The notes: generated from the sequence alone by a model not told the origin. A DNA stretch of 64,000 nt from Rhodovulum tesquicola (GCF_024128855.1 NZ_JAMYDV010000004.1:1-64000); one strand, 5' to 3'; shown: positions 47,678 through 56,785, counted from the stretch's first letter. Numbers and translations are program-made.

Positions 47678-48418
47678 TCAGGCCGGAAGGGTGGCAAGAA
47701 GGCGTTCCATCGCCCCGATCCGGGCCGCCGGTGCCGGATGGGTCGCCAGGAATTCCGGCGCGCGCGCGCCACCGGCCAGTTCCATCTGCTGCCAGAGCGT
47801 GACCGCCTGCCGCCCCTCGTAGCCCGCGCCGACCATCGCCCGGACGCCGAACTCGTCGGCTTCAAGCTCCTGGTTGCGCGAATAGGGCAACAGCAGCCCG
47901 ACCTGCGCCCCCAGCCCCAGCGCCGCGGTTATCACATCGGCATTGCCCACATTGCTTGCGCCCAGCATCCCGCCGATAAGCCGCAGCCCGGTTTCGGTCG
48001 CAACCTCGGCGCTGATGCGTTCCTCGGGGTGGTTGGCCAGAAGATGCCCGATCTCGTGACCGATCACGGCGGCAAGCTGGTCGGGCGTGCGGGCGACGCG
48101 GAACATGCCTTCGTAGACGCCGATCTTGCGCCCCGGCAGGGCAAAGGCGTTGATCTCGGGCGAGGCAAAGACCTGCACCTCCCACGCGCCTGTCGGCTCG
48201 CCCAGATGGGTCAGCAGCCGCCGCGAGACCTGTTGGGCCGAGGACTGGAACCCGGTATCGCGCGACAGCGGCTGTTGCGCGCGCAGTTCCGACCAGGCGC
48301 GCAGCCCCATCGCCTCGACCTCGGACGAGGACACCAGCGCGGGCGGCACCCCGACGCAGCCCGAAAGCGACAGCACCGATCCGGCGGCGGTGGTGGCAAG
48401 AAAGCGGCGGCGGGTCAT
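47678..48418 (-). CDS. M48 family metalloprotease, lipoprotein
   Basis: A 246-residue zinc protease. AAVIGHEIGHLLANHPEERI contains the HExxH zinc site, and NQELEADEFGVRAMVGAGYE the third ligand. The start ATG at 48418 gives RRRFLATTAAGSVLSLSGC, a twin-Arg-like signal with lipobox LSGC. It probably acts in the periplasm in envelope quality control, like BepA/YfgC-type relatives. Confidence 0.9.
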   Translation of the reverse strand: MTRRRFLATTAAGSVLSLSGCVGVPPALVSSSEVEAMGLRAWSELRAQQPLSRDTGFQSSAQQVSRRLLTHLGEPTGAWEVQVFASPEINAFALPGRKIGVYEGMFRVARTPDQLAAVIGHEIGHLLANHPEERISAEVATETGLRLIGGMLGASNVGNADVITAALGLGAQVGLLLPYSRNQELEADEFGVRAMVGAGYEGRQAVTLWQQMELAGGARAPEFLATHPAPAARIGAMERLLATLPA

Positions 48419-48578
48419 ACAGCAACAGGCCAAGGCGATATCCTCACAGGATGCATGCGCCGGCGGGTGCAGCCTGCGGCCCGCCCGGCATGCACCCTAG
48501 ATAGGCACCGCCCCCCCGGATCGTCCAGTGGGGATCGCTTCGGCGATGCAGCCTTTTGCCGATCCTGCCCGGGATCCC

Positions 48579-49220
48579 TTATCCCGCTCCGGGCTGCCCC
48601 GACGGCACGATCCGGCCTTTGTCCATCACGGCCAGACAATCCGCCTCGGCCGTCGCCTCGTCCCGGTCATGGGTGACGACAAGCATTGTCAGGCCGGTGC
48701 GCTCACGGATCTGCCGCAAGAGCTGCCACAAGGCGCGGCGCGGTTCGGCATCGAGCACCGCAAAGGGTTCGTCGCACAGCAGCAGATCAGGCTCCACCGC
48801 CAGCGCACGCGCCAGCGCCACGCGCTGACGCATGCCCCCCGAAAGCTGGCGGGGGAATTTCCCCGCATCGCCGGGGTCCAGCCCGACCGCCTCCAGCATC
48901 GCCCGGGCGCGCGCGCGCCGCTCTGCCCGGCCAAGGCCCAGCCCGCGCAGCGCGAAGCCGACATTGCCCAGCGCCGTCTTCCAGGGCAGCAGCGCGGGGT
49001 CCTGGAACACGATCCCCAGCCGGGCACAGCGCCGCGCGACCCGGCCCGCATCGGGGGTCAGCAGCCCCGCGGCCAGCGCGATCAGCGTGCTCTTGCCGCA
49101 GCCCGACGGCCCCATCAGCGCGGTGATCGTGCCCGCGCGCAGCGACAGGTCAAGCCCGCGCAGCACCGGCTTGCCGTCATGGGCAAACTCGACACCCTCA
49201 AGGCGCAGCGGCGCGGTCAT
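48579..49220 (-). CDS. ABC transporter ATP-binding protein (nitrate/sulfonate/taurine type)
   Basis: A 213-residue ATPase: Walker A MGPSGCGKSTLIALAAGLLT, Q-loop IVFQDPALLPWKTALGNV, signature RQLSGGMRQRVALARALAVE, Walker B LLLCDEPFAVLD and the H-loop VVTHDRDEA. It partners the permease (4-bp overlap) and the binding protein upstream, last in the hydrogenase operon. Confidence 0.92.
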   Translation of the reverse strand: MTAPLRLEGVEFAHDGKPVLRGLDLSLRAGTITALMGPSGCGKSTLIALAAGLLTPDAGRVARRCARLGIVFQDPALLPWKTALGNVGFALRGLGLGRAERRARARAMLEAVGLDPGDAGKFPRQLSGGMRQRVALARALAVEPDLLLCDEPFAVLDAEPRRALWQLLRQIRERTGLTMLVVTHDRDEATAEADCLAVMDKGRIVPSGQPGAG

Positions 49221-49990
49221 GCCCCCACGCCCCGCCCATCGTCGCGCCAATGGACCATGCGGCGCTGAAGCGGCTGCAACAGCGCCAGATCGACCGCGAC
49301 CAGCACCGCCACCACGACCAGCACCCAGCCCATCATCGCGGCCGTATCGACATGGGCGCGCGCGGTGGCCAGCCCGTCGCCGATGCCGCCCGCACCGGCC
49401 AGCAACTCGGCCATGACCGACACCTTCCAAGACATCGCCAGCGTCGTGGCCAGCGCGGGAAAGACATGGACCAGCATATGCGGCAGGTGCATGTGGGCCA
49501 GCCTTGCGCCAAGGGGCACGCGGAACGCCTGCGCCATCCGGATCAGCCCGCCATCAAGGCTGTGAACCCCGGCCACGGCGGCGGCAAAGACCAGCGGGCC
49601 GGTTGCCACGGCCACGGTGAACACGACCGCCCAGCGCCCGCCGAACCACAGAAGCGCCAGCACCACCCAGGCAATCGCGGGGATCCCCAGCAGCACCACC
49701 GCGACCGGCTGCAACGCCCGCTGCGCCTCGGGACGCAGGCCCGCGAGCGTCCCGGCGATCATTCCCGCCGCCGCGCCCGCGGCCCAGCCCATCCCGGCAT
49801 TCCCGGCGGTCTGGGCCAGCGCGGGGGCAACCATGCCCTCTGCAATCATGCGCCATAGGGTTACGCCCGTCTCGGCCAGACCGGGCAGCACCAGCGGCCC
49901 CCAGATGCGATGCCCGGCCTCCCAAAGGACCAGCAACAGGGCAAGGCCCGCAAGGCTCCAGAGCCGGGAGGGAGGGCGTTTTCGCGCCAT
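49217..49990 (-). CDS. ABC transporter permease (SsuC/TauC-like)
   Basis: A 257-residue membrane protein with about six segments. The EAA loop is LARTMHLPHMLVHVFPA-like (HLPHMLVHVFPALATTLAMS, with a typical ALATT end). WSLAGLALLLVLWEAGHRIW starts the first helix. The imported compound is unknown. It lies 6 bp after the binding-protein gene. Confidence 0.9.
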   Translation of the reverse strand: MARKRPPSRLWSLAGLALLLVLWEAGHRIWGPLVLPGLAETGVTLWRMIAEGMVAPALAQTAGNAGMGWAAGAAAGMIAGTLAGLRPEAQRALQPVAVVLLGIPAIAWVVLALLWFGGRWAVVFTVAVATGPLVFAAAVAGVHSLDGGLIRMAQAFRVPLGARLAHMHLPHMLVHVFPALATTLAMSWKVSVMAELLAGAGGIGDGLATARAHVDTAAMMGWVLVVVAVLVAVDLALLQPLQRRMVHWRDDGRGVGA

Positions 49991-49996
49991 GTGACC

Positions 49997-50977
49997 CTAG
50001 CCCCAGTAGAAATCGGCATCGGGCAGGCGGTTCGCGACGATGCCCGGGGCCAGCGTCATGAGGTGCTGGAAATAGGTCTCGATATCCTGCTGCGCCTGCC
50101 GCGCGCTGGCCACGCCCAGCCGCACGAAGGGCAGCGACCGGGCGACGATCTCGGGCGCAAGACCCAGATGCGGCGCGGCCAGCGCGCCCGCCGCCACCGG
50201 CTCGGCCTGCGCCCAATCGGCGGCCTCGATACAGGCGGCATGGGCGGCGGCGACGACTTCGGGCGCGCTGTCCAGAAACTCGGCGCTGACCGCCAGCCCC
50301 ACCTGCGGAATCCGCGGGCCGCGCCCGGTATGCCGGCCATAGATCTCGGCGATGTCGAGCGCGCGGATCATGGGCAAGCCTTCGCGTTCGGCACGGATCT
50401 GCGCGGTCGTGGCGGCCGGTTCATGCAGCAGCGCCACATCGCCCCGCCCGGCCAGGAACAGCGGCACCGCCTCGCCGGGCGAGCCGACATAGTCGAGCCG
50501 TAGATCGCGGTCGGGGTCCAGCCCGGCCCAGCCCAGCACCATGCGGAACAACAGATCCGGCGCCTCGTTCTTGTTCGACAGCAGCACCCGGCGGCCCGCG
50601 AGATCCGCGATCGAGCGGATGCGGTCATCGCGCGCCATGACATGAAGCACGCCCCAGGTCACGACATTGATCATCCGCGTGCCCGCCCCGCGATTGAAGA
50701 AATTGGCCGCGGCATAGGTGGAACTGGCAAACAGCCGGAACGCGCCCGAGGCGATGCCCGCGCGCAACTGGTCGGTGCTTTTCCAGATCTCGAACCGCGC
50801 GCCGGGCGCGGCCCTCTGGAACCGCTCGGACGCCACCGCCCCGGCAAATACCGCCGAAGGCGTGCCCGGAATACCCCAGAGCGTCAGCGGCTCCGCCCCC
50901 CGCGCCGGGGCCGCAAGGGGCAGCGCGGCCAGTCCGGCCACCACCGCGCGGCGGTCGAAACAGGGCCTCCGGGTCAA
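49997..50977 (-). CDS. ABC transporter substrate-binding protein, NMT1/THI5-like
   Basis: A 326-residue protein. The start is TTG at 50977, overlapping the hydrogenase stop as TTGA. It gives MTRRPCFDRRAVVAGLAALP, a twin-Arg signal peptide ending near PARGAEP. The mature protein has the SRPBCC-unrelated NMT1-like blocks ELWGIPGTPS-type (LTLWGIPGTPSAVFAGAVAS), SIADLAGRRVLLSNKNEAPD and GRGDVALLHEPAATT. The coupling to an [FeFe]-hydrogenase gene is unusual. The ligand cannot be told from sequence. Confidence 0.85.
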   Translation of the reverse strand: MTRRPCFDRRAVVAGLAALPLAAPARGAEPLTLWGIPGTPSAVFAGAVASERFQRAAPGARFEIWKSTDQLRAGIASGAFRLFASSTYAAANFFNRGAGTRMINVVTWGVLHVMARDDRIRSIADLAGRRVLLSNKNEAPDLLFRMVLGWAGLDPDRDLRLDYVGSPGEAVPLFLAGRGDVALLHEPAATTAQIRAEREGLPMIRALDIAEIYGRHTGRGPRIPQVGLAVSAEFLDSAPEVVAAAHAACIEAADWAQAEPVAAGALAAPHLGLAPEIVARSLPFVRLGVASARQAQQDIETYFQHLMTLAPGIVANRLPDADFYWG

Positions 50978-52827
50978 TAGACCATCGTGCTCATGGTGAT
51001 GTCGTCCCAGATCTCCTTGACGGTATGCTTCAGCTCGCGTCGGCGATCCTCGTAGCTCGTATGCAGCAATTGGTGCGCAAGTTCCGAGTTCGGCGCGCCC
51101 AGGAAATCGCGATACAGCGCCTGCACCTGCGGGTTGTTGTGCGACTGGCGCACGCGGGCCGCGCGGTCGACCGAATAGATGGTTTCGCGCCGTTTCTGGG
51201 CCAGCGGCAGATACGCCTTTTTCGAGCGCAGCGACCCGCCCCCATCGACGCAGCCGCCGGGGCAGGCCATCACCTCGATGAAATCGTAATCGGCCCTGCC
51301 TGCCAGCACCGCCTCCACCAGCGCGCGCGTGTCGCCAAGCCCGTGGACCATCGCCACCCTGACCTCGCCCACCTGCCCGCCCAGATCGACGCGGGCCTCG
51401 CGGATGCCCTCGAAGCCGCGCAACTGGGTCAGTTCGATCTGCTCCAGCTCGCGTCCGTTGACGATGGCATAGACGGTGCGCAGCGCGGCCTCCATCACAC
51501 CGCCGGTGGTGCCGAAGATGGCACCCGCGCCGGAATATTCGCGCAAAAAGGGGCTGTCGAAGCCCGAGGGTTCCAGCGTCTTCAGGTCGATCCCCTCGCG
51601 GCGCAGCAGGCGCGCGAATTCGCGGGTGGTCAGCACCAGATCCGTATCGGGCCGCCCGTCCCGCGCCAGTTGCGGGCGCGTCGCCTCCTCTTTCTTGGCG
51701 ACGCAGGGCATGACCGAGATCACGCGGATCCGATCCGGCGCGACGCCCAGTTTTCCGGGCAGCCAGGTCTTGGCAATGGCCGACAGCACCTGTTGCGGCG
51801 ACCGGGTCGAGGACAGAAGCGGCAGCAGCTCGGGGTAATGGATCTCGGCAAAGTCGATCCAGGCCGGGCAGCACGAGGTAAAGGTGGGCCGCCGCCCCGC
51901 CTTGAGCCGGCCCAGCAACTCGGCGCCTTCCTCCATGATGACGACGTCGGCGGCGAAATTGGTGTCCAGCACCACGTCGAAGCCGAGCTTGCGGCAGGCG
52001 GTGGCGATATGGCCCTCGACATTGGTGCCGGGGCGCATGCCGAATTCCTCGCCAAAGGCGACGCGCACGGCGGGGGCGAATTGCACCACCGTCACAAGGT
52101 CGGGGTCGCAGATGTAGTCGATGGCCCGGTCGGTCTCGTCGCGTTCGCCCAAGGCGCCGGTGGGACAGACCAGCACGCATTGCCCGCAGGACACGCAGGC
52201 CGACGAGGGGTAATCCTCGGCGCCCCGCAGCGCCACCAGCCGGTCAAGCCCGGTGCCCTCCATCGCCAGCGCGTCGACCTGCTGGTGATGGCGGCAGATC
52301 GCGACGCAGCGCTGGCAGCGCACGCAGCGGCGCATGTCGCGCACCATCGCGGGCGAGGTCAGGTCGATGGGCCGCGCCTCGGTCCGGGCGCGGTCGAAGA
52401 AGCGGTTTTCCTTGAGACCCACGAACTGCGCCAGATCCTGCAATTCGCAATCGCCATGCCGGATGCAGGTCGCGCAATCCTGCAAATGGTCGGCCATCAG
52501 CAGTTCCACCTGCAAGCGCTGCATGTCGCGCGCGCGCTTGCTGCGGGTCCGCACCTCCATCCCGTCGCGGATGGGCGTGTTGCAGGCGGTCACGATCTGC
52601 GGCGCGTCATGGCCGGCCTGCACGATCTCGACCACGCAGACGCGGCAGGTGCCGGGGGTGTGGTCGATGTCGTCCAGTTCGCACAGCGTCGGGATATAGA
52701 TGTCATGCCGCCGCGCGCAGGACAGGATGGTTTCGTTCGCCCGGCCGGTGCAGGGCGTCCCGTTGAGGATCAGCGCCACGGTCTCGGGCGCGTCGGGGCC
52801 GGGTGTGTCGGGGCCGGAGGTGCACAT
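50974..52827 (-). CDS. hydA: [FeFe]-hydrogenase, group A, M3-type with full accessory clusters
   Basis: A 617-residue enzyme. N-terminal [2Fe-2S] domain (C49, C61, C64, C82), His-ligated [4Fe-4S] (H114, C118, C121, C127), two ferredoxin [4Fe-4S] sites (C168-C178; C211-C221). The H-cluster domain has TSCCPAW (C319 proton relay, C320 ligand), VMPCVAKKEE (C375), and EVMACPGGCVDGGG (C522, C526). The C-terminal small-subunit-like region is at 545-590. All residues for H2 turnover are present; only Gly is Ala in TSCCP(A)W. Maturases HydE, HydF and HydG are not in this window. It is 3 bp after the flavoprotein gene. Confidence 0.93.
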   Translation of the reverse strand: MCTSGPDTPGPDAPETVALILNGTPCTGRANETILSCARRHDIYIPTLCELDDIDHTPGTCRVCVVEIVQAGHDAPQIVTACNTPIRDGMEVRTRSKRARDMQRLQVELLMADHLQDCATCIRHGDCELQDLAQFVGLKENRFFDRARTEARPIDLTSPAMVRDMRRCVRCQRCVAICRHHQQVDALAMEGTGLDRLVALRGAEDYPSSACVSCGQCVLVCPTGALGERDETDRAIDYICDPDLVTVVQFAPAVRVAFGEEFGMRPGTNVEGHIATACRKLGFDVVLDTNFAADVVIMEEGAELLGRLKAGRRPTFTSCCPAWIDFAEIHYPELLPLLSSTRSPQQVLSAIAKTWLPGKLGVAPDRIRVISVMPCVAKKEEATRPQLARDGRPDTDLVLTTREFARLLRREGIDLKTLEPSGFDSPFLREYSGAGAIFGTTGGVMEAALRTVYAIVNGRELEQIELTQLRGFEGIREARVDLGGQVGEVRVAMVHGLGDTRALVEAVLAGRADYDFIEVMACPGGCVDGGGSLRSKKAYLPLAQKRRETIYSVDRAARVRQSHNNPQVQALYRDFLGAPNSELAHQLLHTSYEDRRRELKHTVKEIWDDITMSTMVY

Positions 52828-52830
52828 GGC

Positions 52831-54813
52831 TCAGACCGCTCCTTCGGGGATGGGATGGCCGGTAAGGACCGTGTAGACGCGATAGCAGCGCATGCAACGC
52901 TGCGCCTCGGCATAGGCGGCCCTGGCGCTGATCGTCTGCTCGACCTCCTCGAACATGCGCTTGCGCAATTCGGGGTCGAGTTCGGGATTGTGCACGCGAT
53001 AGGCGTTGCGCACCGGCGTCTCGACCACGTCATTGGCCAGGAAATCGTTGTCGGCGATCAGCTTGCGCATGCGCGCACGCTTGTAGAACCTGACCGAACC
53101 GCGCTGGATCCAGTCGTCGATATTGCGCGCAGCCTTCAGCCCGTCGGCCATCGCCCAGATCAGCGTCGAGGGGCCGGTGACGCAATCGCCCCCCGCAAAG
53201 ACACCGGGCCGCGAGGTGGTGAGCGCATCATCCGCGGCCACGCAGCGCCAGCGGTCCAGCGCGATGCCGTCCGCCTCGATCCGGCTGCCATCCTCGACCT
53301 GCTGGCCGATGGCCGCGATCAGCGTGTCGCAGGGCAATGTCACCTCGCTGCCGGGGATGGGGCGGACCTTGCGCCGGCCGCTGTCGTCAGGCTCGCTCTG
53401 TTCCATCTGCGCGACCACGACGCCGGTGACGCGGCCCGCCTGGGTCAGCACGCGGACCGGGTTGCAAAGCGTGTGAAAGGTCACGCCCTCGGCCTCGGCA
53501 TCCGCGATCTCGCCGGGATCGGCGGGCATGTCCTCGCGGGTGCGGCGGTAAAGGACATGCACGCGCCCCGCCCCCAGCCGGATCGCCGAGCGCACGCAAT
53601 CCATCGCGACATTGCCCCCGCCCACCACCAGCACCTCGCCCGACAAGGACAGCGGCGCAGCCCCCGCAACATGATCGTGAACCCGCAGAAGGAAGTCGAT
53701 GCCGCTGAAATAGCCCGCGCGCGCCTCGTCCTCGCCCGCAACCCCCAGCCGCGAGCCCGCCTGGCAGCCGAGCCCCAGGAACACCGCCCGGTAGCCGCGC
53801 GCGAACAGATCGTCGATATCGAAGTCGCGCCCCAGCTGCTGGCCGAACAGGAAGCGCCCGCCCAGATCGGCGATGATTTCGGTTTCCAGCGCCAGCGTGT
53901 CCTTGGGCAGCCGGTAGGCGGGAATGCCGATCTGCGCCATCCCGCCCGCCTGGCTTGCCTTGTCGAACACATCGACATGATAGCCGCGCAGCAGCAGATG
54001 ATAGGCGCAGGAAATGCCCGCCGGACCCGCACCGACCACCGCCACCCGCATGGCCGGATCCAGCGGCTTGCGGATCATGTCGCGGGTGAATTCCAGCGCG
54101 TTCGGGCCGCTTTGCTGGTCGGCGACAAAGCGTTTCAGGGTCTTGATCCCCACCGCCTCGTCCACGAACTTGCGCCGGCAGGCCTGTTCGCAATAACGCA
54201 CGCAGACCCGCCCGCAGGTCGCCGCCATCGGATATTTCTGCAACAGAACCCCCAGCGAGTTCTCGGGCTTGCCGTCGCGGATATAGTCGATATAGCGCGG
54301 CACGTTGACCTTGGAGGGGCAGGCCTCGATGCAGGGGGCGGTCATGTAGGCCATGCCATGCTGGGCGCGGATCGGCCGCTTCGGGGCCAGTTCCTCCTCG
54401 ATCCGGCCGCGGAAATGGCCCAGCGCGTCCAGCAGCGCCACCGAACAGGTCTGGCCCAGACCGCAAAGCGACGTTTCGCGCATCTGCTCGCCCAGCATCG
54501 CGATCTGATTCAGATCCAGCGGTGCATCCAGCCCGCGCCGCATCGCGTCCAGCGCGTCGCGCACCAGCACCGTGCCCATACGGCAGGGCGTGCAGACGCC
54601 GCAGGATTGTTCGGCCGCCTTGCGCATGTAGTGGTAAAGCGCGTCCACAAGGCTGACGCTTTCATCGAACACGAAGAAACCTCGGTCGCCGAAAAAGGCG
54701 CGGATCGGGTTGCCCTCGTCGAACTCGTCGAAATTGCGGGGCTCAAGGGTGGCTTGCCCCGCCTGCCGGTCATGGACGACCCCGTCCCAGACCCCATAGG
54801 CCACCTGTGTCAT
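52831..54813 (-). CDS. NuoF-type Fe-S domain fused to GltD-like FAD/NAD(P)H oxidoreductase
   Basis: A 660-residue fusion. Residues 55-140 match only the C-terminal [4Fe-4S] part of NuoF: EQSCGVCTPCRMGT (C71, C74, C77) and SLCGLGQTC (C117); the FMN/NADH domain is absent. Residues 155-235 form the GltD [4Fe-4S] domain (C161, C165, C200, C204, C208, C212). FAD binding is at 256-285 (GAGPAG) and NAD(P)H binding at 395-425 (VVGGGNVAMD). It probably passes electrons between NAD(P)H and the hydrogenase, as in NfnB/HydB-like partners. It starts at the ATG at 54813 after GGAAAGGAG. Confidence 0.9.
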   Translation of the reverse strand: MTQVAYGVWDGVVHDRQAGQATLEPRNFDEFDEGNPIRAFFGDRGFFVFDESVSLVDALYHYMRKAAEQSCGVCTPCRMGTVLVRDALDAMRRGLDAPLDLNQIAMLGEQMRETSLCGLGQTCSVALLDALGHFRGRIEEELAPKRPIRAQHGMAYMTAPCIEACPSKVNVPRYIDYIRDGKPENSLGVLLQKYPMAATCGRVCVRYCEQACRRKFVDEAVGIKTLKRFVADQQSGPNALEFTRDMIRKPLDPAMRVAVVGAGPAGISCAYHLLLRGYHVDVFDKASQAGGMAQIGIPAYRLPKDTLALETEIIADLGGRFLFGQQLGRDFDIDDLFARGYRAVFLGLGCQAGSRLGVAGEDEARAGYFSGIDFLLRVHDHVAGAAPLSLSGEVLVVGGGNVAMDCVRSAIRLGAGRVHVLYRRTREDMPADPGEIADAEAEGVTFHTLCNPVRVLTQAGRVTGVVVAQMEQSEPDDSGRRKVRPIPGSEVTLPCDTLIAAIGQQVEDGSRIEADGIALDRWRCVAADDALTTSRPGVFAGGDCVTGPSTLIWAMADGLKAARNIDDWIQRGSVRFYKRARMRKLIADNDFLANDVVETPVRNAYRVHNPELDPELRKRMFEEVEQTISARAAYAEAQRCMRCYRVYTVLTGHPIPEGAV

Positions 54814-54913
54814 GGCGCACTCCTTTCCGGGGACGGCCAGCGACACCGCCCCTGTCGCCCCGAACCTCGCGCGGCGGGACCGGCCCCGCCATGATCCAGC
54901 GCAAGGACAGGGG

Positions 54914-56785
54914 TCAGAGCGGCCAGACCACCAGCAGAAGCGGCAGGCTGACCACGACCACCAGAATCTCCAGCGGCAGGCCAAGCCGCCAGTAATCGCC
55001 AAAGCGAAAGCCGCCGGGACCCAGTATCAGCGTGTTGTTCTGATGCCCGATGGGGGTCAGGAACGCGCAGGAGGCCCCGATCGCCACCGCCATCAGAAAG
55101 CTGTCGGGATTGACACCGAGCGCCGCGGCGATGCCCAGCGCGACCGGGCACAGCACGGCGGCGGTGGCGGCGTTGTTCATCACGTCCGACAGGAACATCG
55201 TCGTCACCAGCACCACCGCCAGCGCTGCGACGGCATTGCCCTGCGCTATGGTCTCGACCAGCACGCGCGCCAGCAGATCGGCCGCACCCGTTGCCTGCAT
55301 CGCACCCGCCACCGGGATCAGCGCGCCCAGCAGCACGATCACCGGCCAGTCGATCGCGGAATATACCTGCCGGGGCGGCACCGTGCGCAGCAGCATCGAG
55401 GCCAGGACCCCGAGCGCAAAGGCCGGGGCCGCGGGCAGAAGACCCAGCGTGACAAGGGCAACGGCGCCCAGCATGATCGCGCCCGCGATGATCGCCATGC
55501 GCTTGTCGGGGATGCGCAGTTCCCGCTCGCGCAGGGGCACGCAGCCGGTATCGTTGACGAAATCGGCCATCACCTCGGCCGGCCCCTGCATCAGCAACAG
55601 ATCACCCGAGCGGATCCGCAGCGACCGCAGCCGGGTCGGCGGCGGCCGCCCCTCGCGCGAGACGGCCAGCAGGTTCAGCCCGAACCGCGTGCGCAGCCGA
55701 AGATCGGTAGCCGATCGTCCCACGATGCTGGACCCCGGCAGAACGGCCAGTTCCCGCAGCACGATATCCTCGTCTCGGTCCGGCTTGTCCTCGGCGCTCT
55801 CCTCGTCATGCTTGCCTGCGCCATCTTCCGCGACGTCCTGCGGTCGCGACCCGGGCGCCGTGTCGCCTGCCTCTTCCGAGGATGGACCCTGCTCCTCCAG
55901 TTCGATGCCGAACAGCGCCAGCGCCTCGGCCAGTCCCTCGACATCGGCATCCAGAACCAAGATGTCGCCCGCGCGGATGCGTCGGCCGCCATGCGGGGCG
56001 GTGATGCGGACCTCGTTGCGCACGAGGCCGACCACCTGCGCGCCGCTCTCCTCGATCTCGCGTTCGAAGCCGCGCAGGGTCAGGTGAACGGCCTTGCTCT
56101 TTTCGGGCACGCGCACCTCGGTCAGATAGGTGCCGGTATCGAACGCCTCGCCCGTGGCCGATTTGCGCGCGGGCACCAGCCGCCAGCCGACCAGCACCAC
56201 GAACAGCACGCCCGCCAAAGCCACCGCAACGCCCACGGGCGCGAAATCGAACATGCCGAAATGCCCCGGCCCCGCCTCGGCGCGAAAGCCCGAGACGATC
56301 AGGTTCGGCGGCGTGCCCACCAGCGTCGTCATGCCGCCCAGGATCGTGCCGAAGGCCAGCGGCATCAGCACCTGCCCCGGCATCAGGTCCAGCCGCCCGG
56401 CAAGCTGCACCGCGACCGGCATCAACAGTGCCATGGCGCCGACATTGTTCATGAACCCCGACAGCGCAGCACCCAGCCCCATCAGCGCGGCCATGCTGGC
56501 CAGTCGCCCGGCCTCGCGCGGCAGAACGCTGCGCGCCAGCCAGTCCACCGCACCGGTGGTCTGCAGCCCGTGGCTCAGCACCAGCACGCAGGCCACCGTG
56601 ATCACCGCCGGATGGCCGAATCCCGCAAAGGCGTCCGTGGCCGGAACGACGCCCGCGACGACGCAGGCCAGAAGTGCCGCCAGCGCCACCACGTCATGGC
56701 GATAGCGCCCCCACAGGAACGCCGCCAGCGTGGCGCCAAGGATTGCGAAGATCAGGAACTGGTCGGCGCTCACGGCCCCCTCCAT
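54914..56785 (-). CDS. SLC13 family permease with RCK_C domains
   Basis: A 623-residue inner-membrane transporter with about twelve segments. It is a CitMHS/SLC13-like carrier: SGFMNNVGAMALLMPVAVQL and MNNAATAAVLCPVALGIAAA are the two inverted halves, each with an N-N motif. Two TrkA-C/RCK_C domains lie between them, separated by an acidic linker of about 40 residues (EEAGDTAPGSRPQDVAEDGA and onward). Substrates in the family are sulfate, dicarboxylates or similar anions. It lies 63 bp after phnE2 and 100 bp before the flavoprotein gene. Confidence 0.88.
   Translation of the reverse strand: MEGAVSADQFLIFAILGATLAAFLWGRYRHDVVALAALLACVVAGVVPATDAFAGFGHPAVITVACVLVLSHGLQTTGAVDWLARSVLPREAGRLASMAALMGLGAALSGFMNNVGAMALLMPVAVQLAGRLDLMPGQVLMPLAFGTILGGMTTLVGTPPNLIVSGFRAEAGPGHFGMFDFAPVGVAVALAGVLFVVLVGWRLVPARKSATGEAFDTGTYLTEVRVPEKSKAVHLTLRGFEREIEESGAQVVGLVRNEVRITAPHGGRRIRAGDILVLDADVEGLAEALALFGIELEEQGPSSEEAGDTAPGSRPQDVAEDGAGKHDEESAEDKPDRDEDIVLRELAVLPGSSIVGRSATDLRLRTRFGLNLLAVSREGRPPPTRLRSLRIRSGDLLLMQGPAEVMADFVNDTGCVPLRERELRIPDKRMAIIAGAIMLGAVALVTLGLLPAAPAFALGVLASMLLRTVPPRQVYSAIDWPVIVLLGALIPVAGAMQATGAADLLARVLVETIAQGNAVAALAVVLVTTMFLSDVMNNAATAAVLCPVALGIAAALGVNPDSFLMAVAIGASCAFLTPIGHQNNTLILGPGGFRFGDYWRLGLPLEILVVVVSLPLLLVVWPL

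Noticed and set aside
46205-48676. Long plus-strand frame running through fmt and DUF2478
   Set aside because: Out of frame with recognised genes and crosses gene ends.
50974-52827. Possible misreading as complex I NuoG or formate dehydrogenase
   Set aside because: The N-terminal clusters resemble NuoG, but the TSCCP, MPC and MACxGGC motifs are specific for [FeFe]-hydrogenase and no molybdopterin domain is present.
52831-54813. Possible complex I NuoF
   Set aside because: Only the C-terminal Fe-S part of NuoF is present; the bulk is GltD-like.
51025-54894. Very long open frame (over 1200 codons) on the plus strand opposite the hydrogenase genes
   Set aside because: It is a GC-bias shadow: the composition is His/Gln/Arg/Ala-rich without domains, while the minus strand encodes clear Fe-S and flavin motifs.
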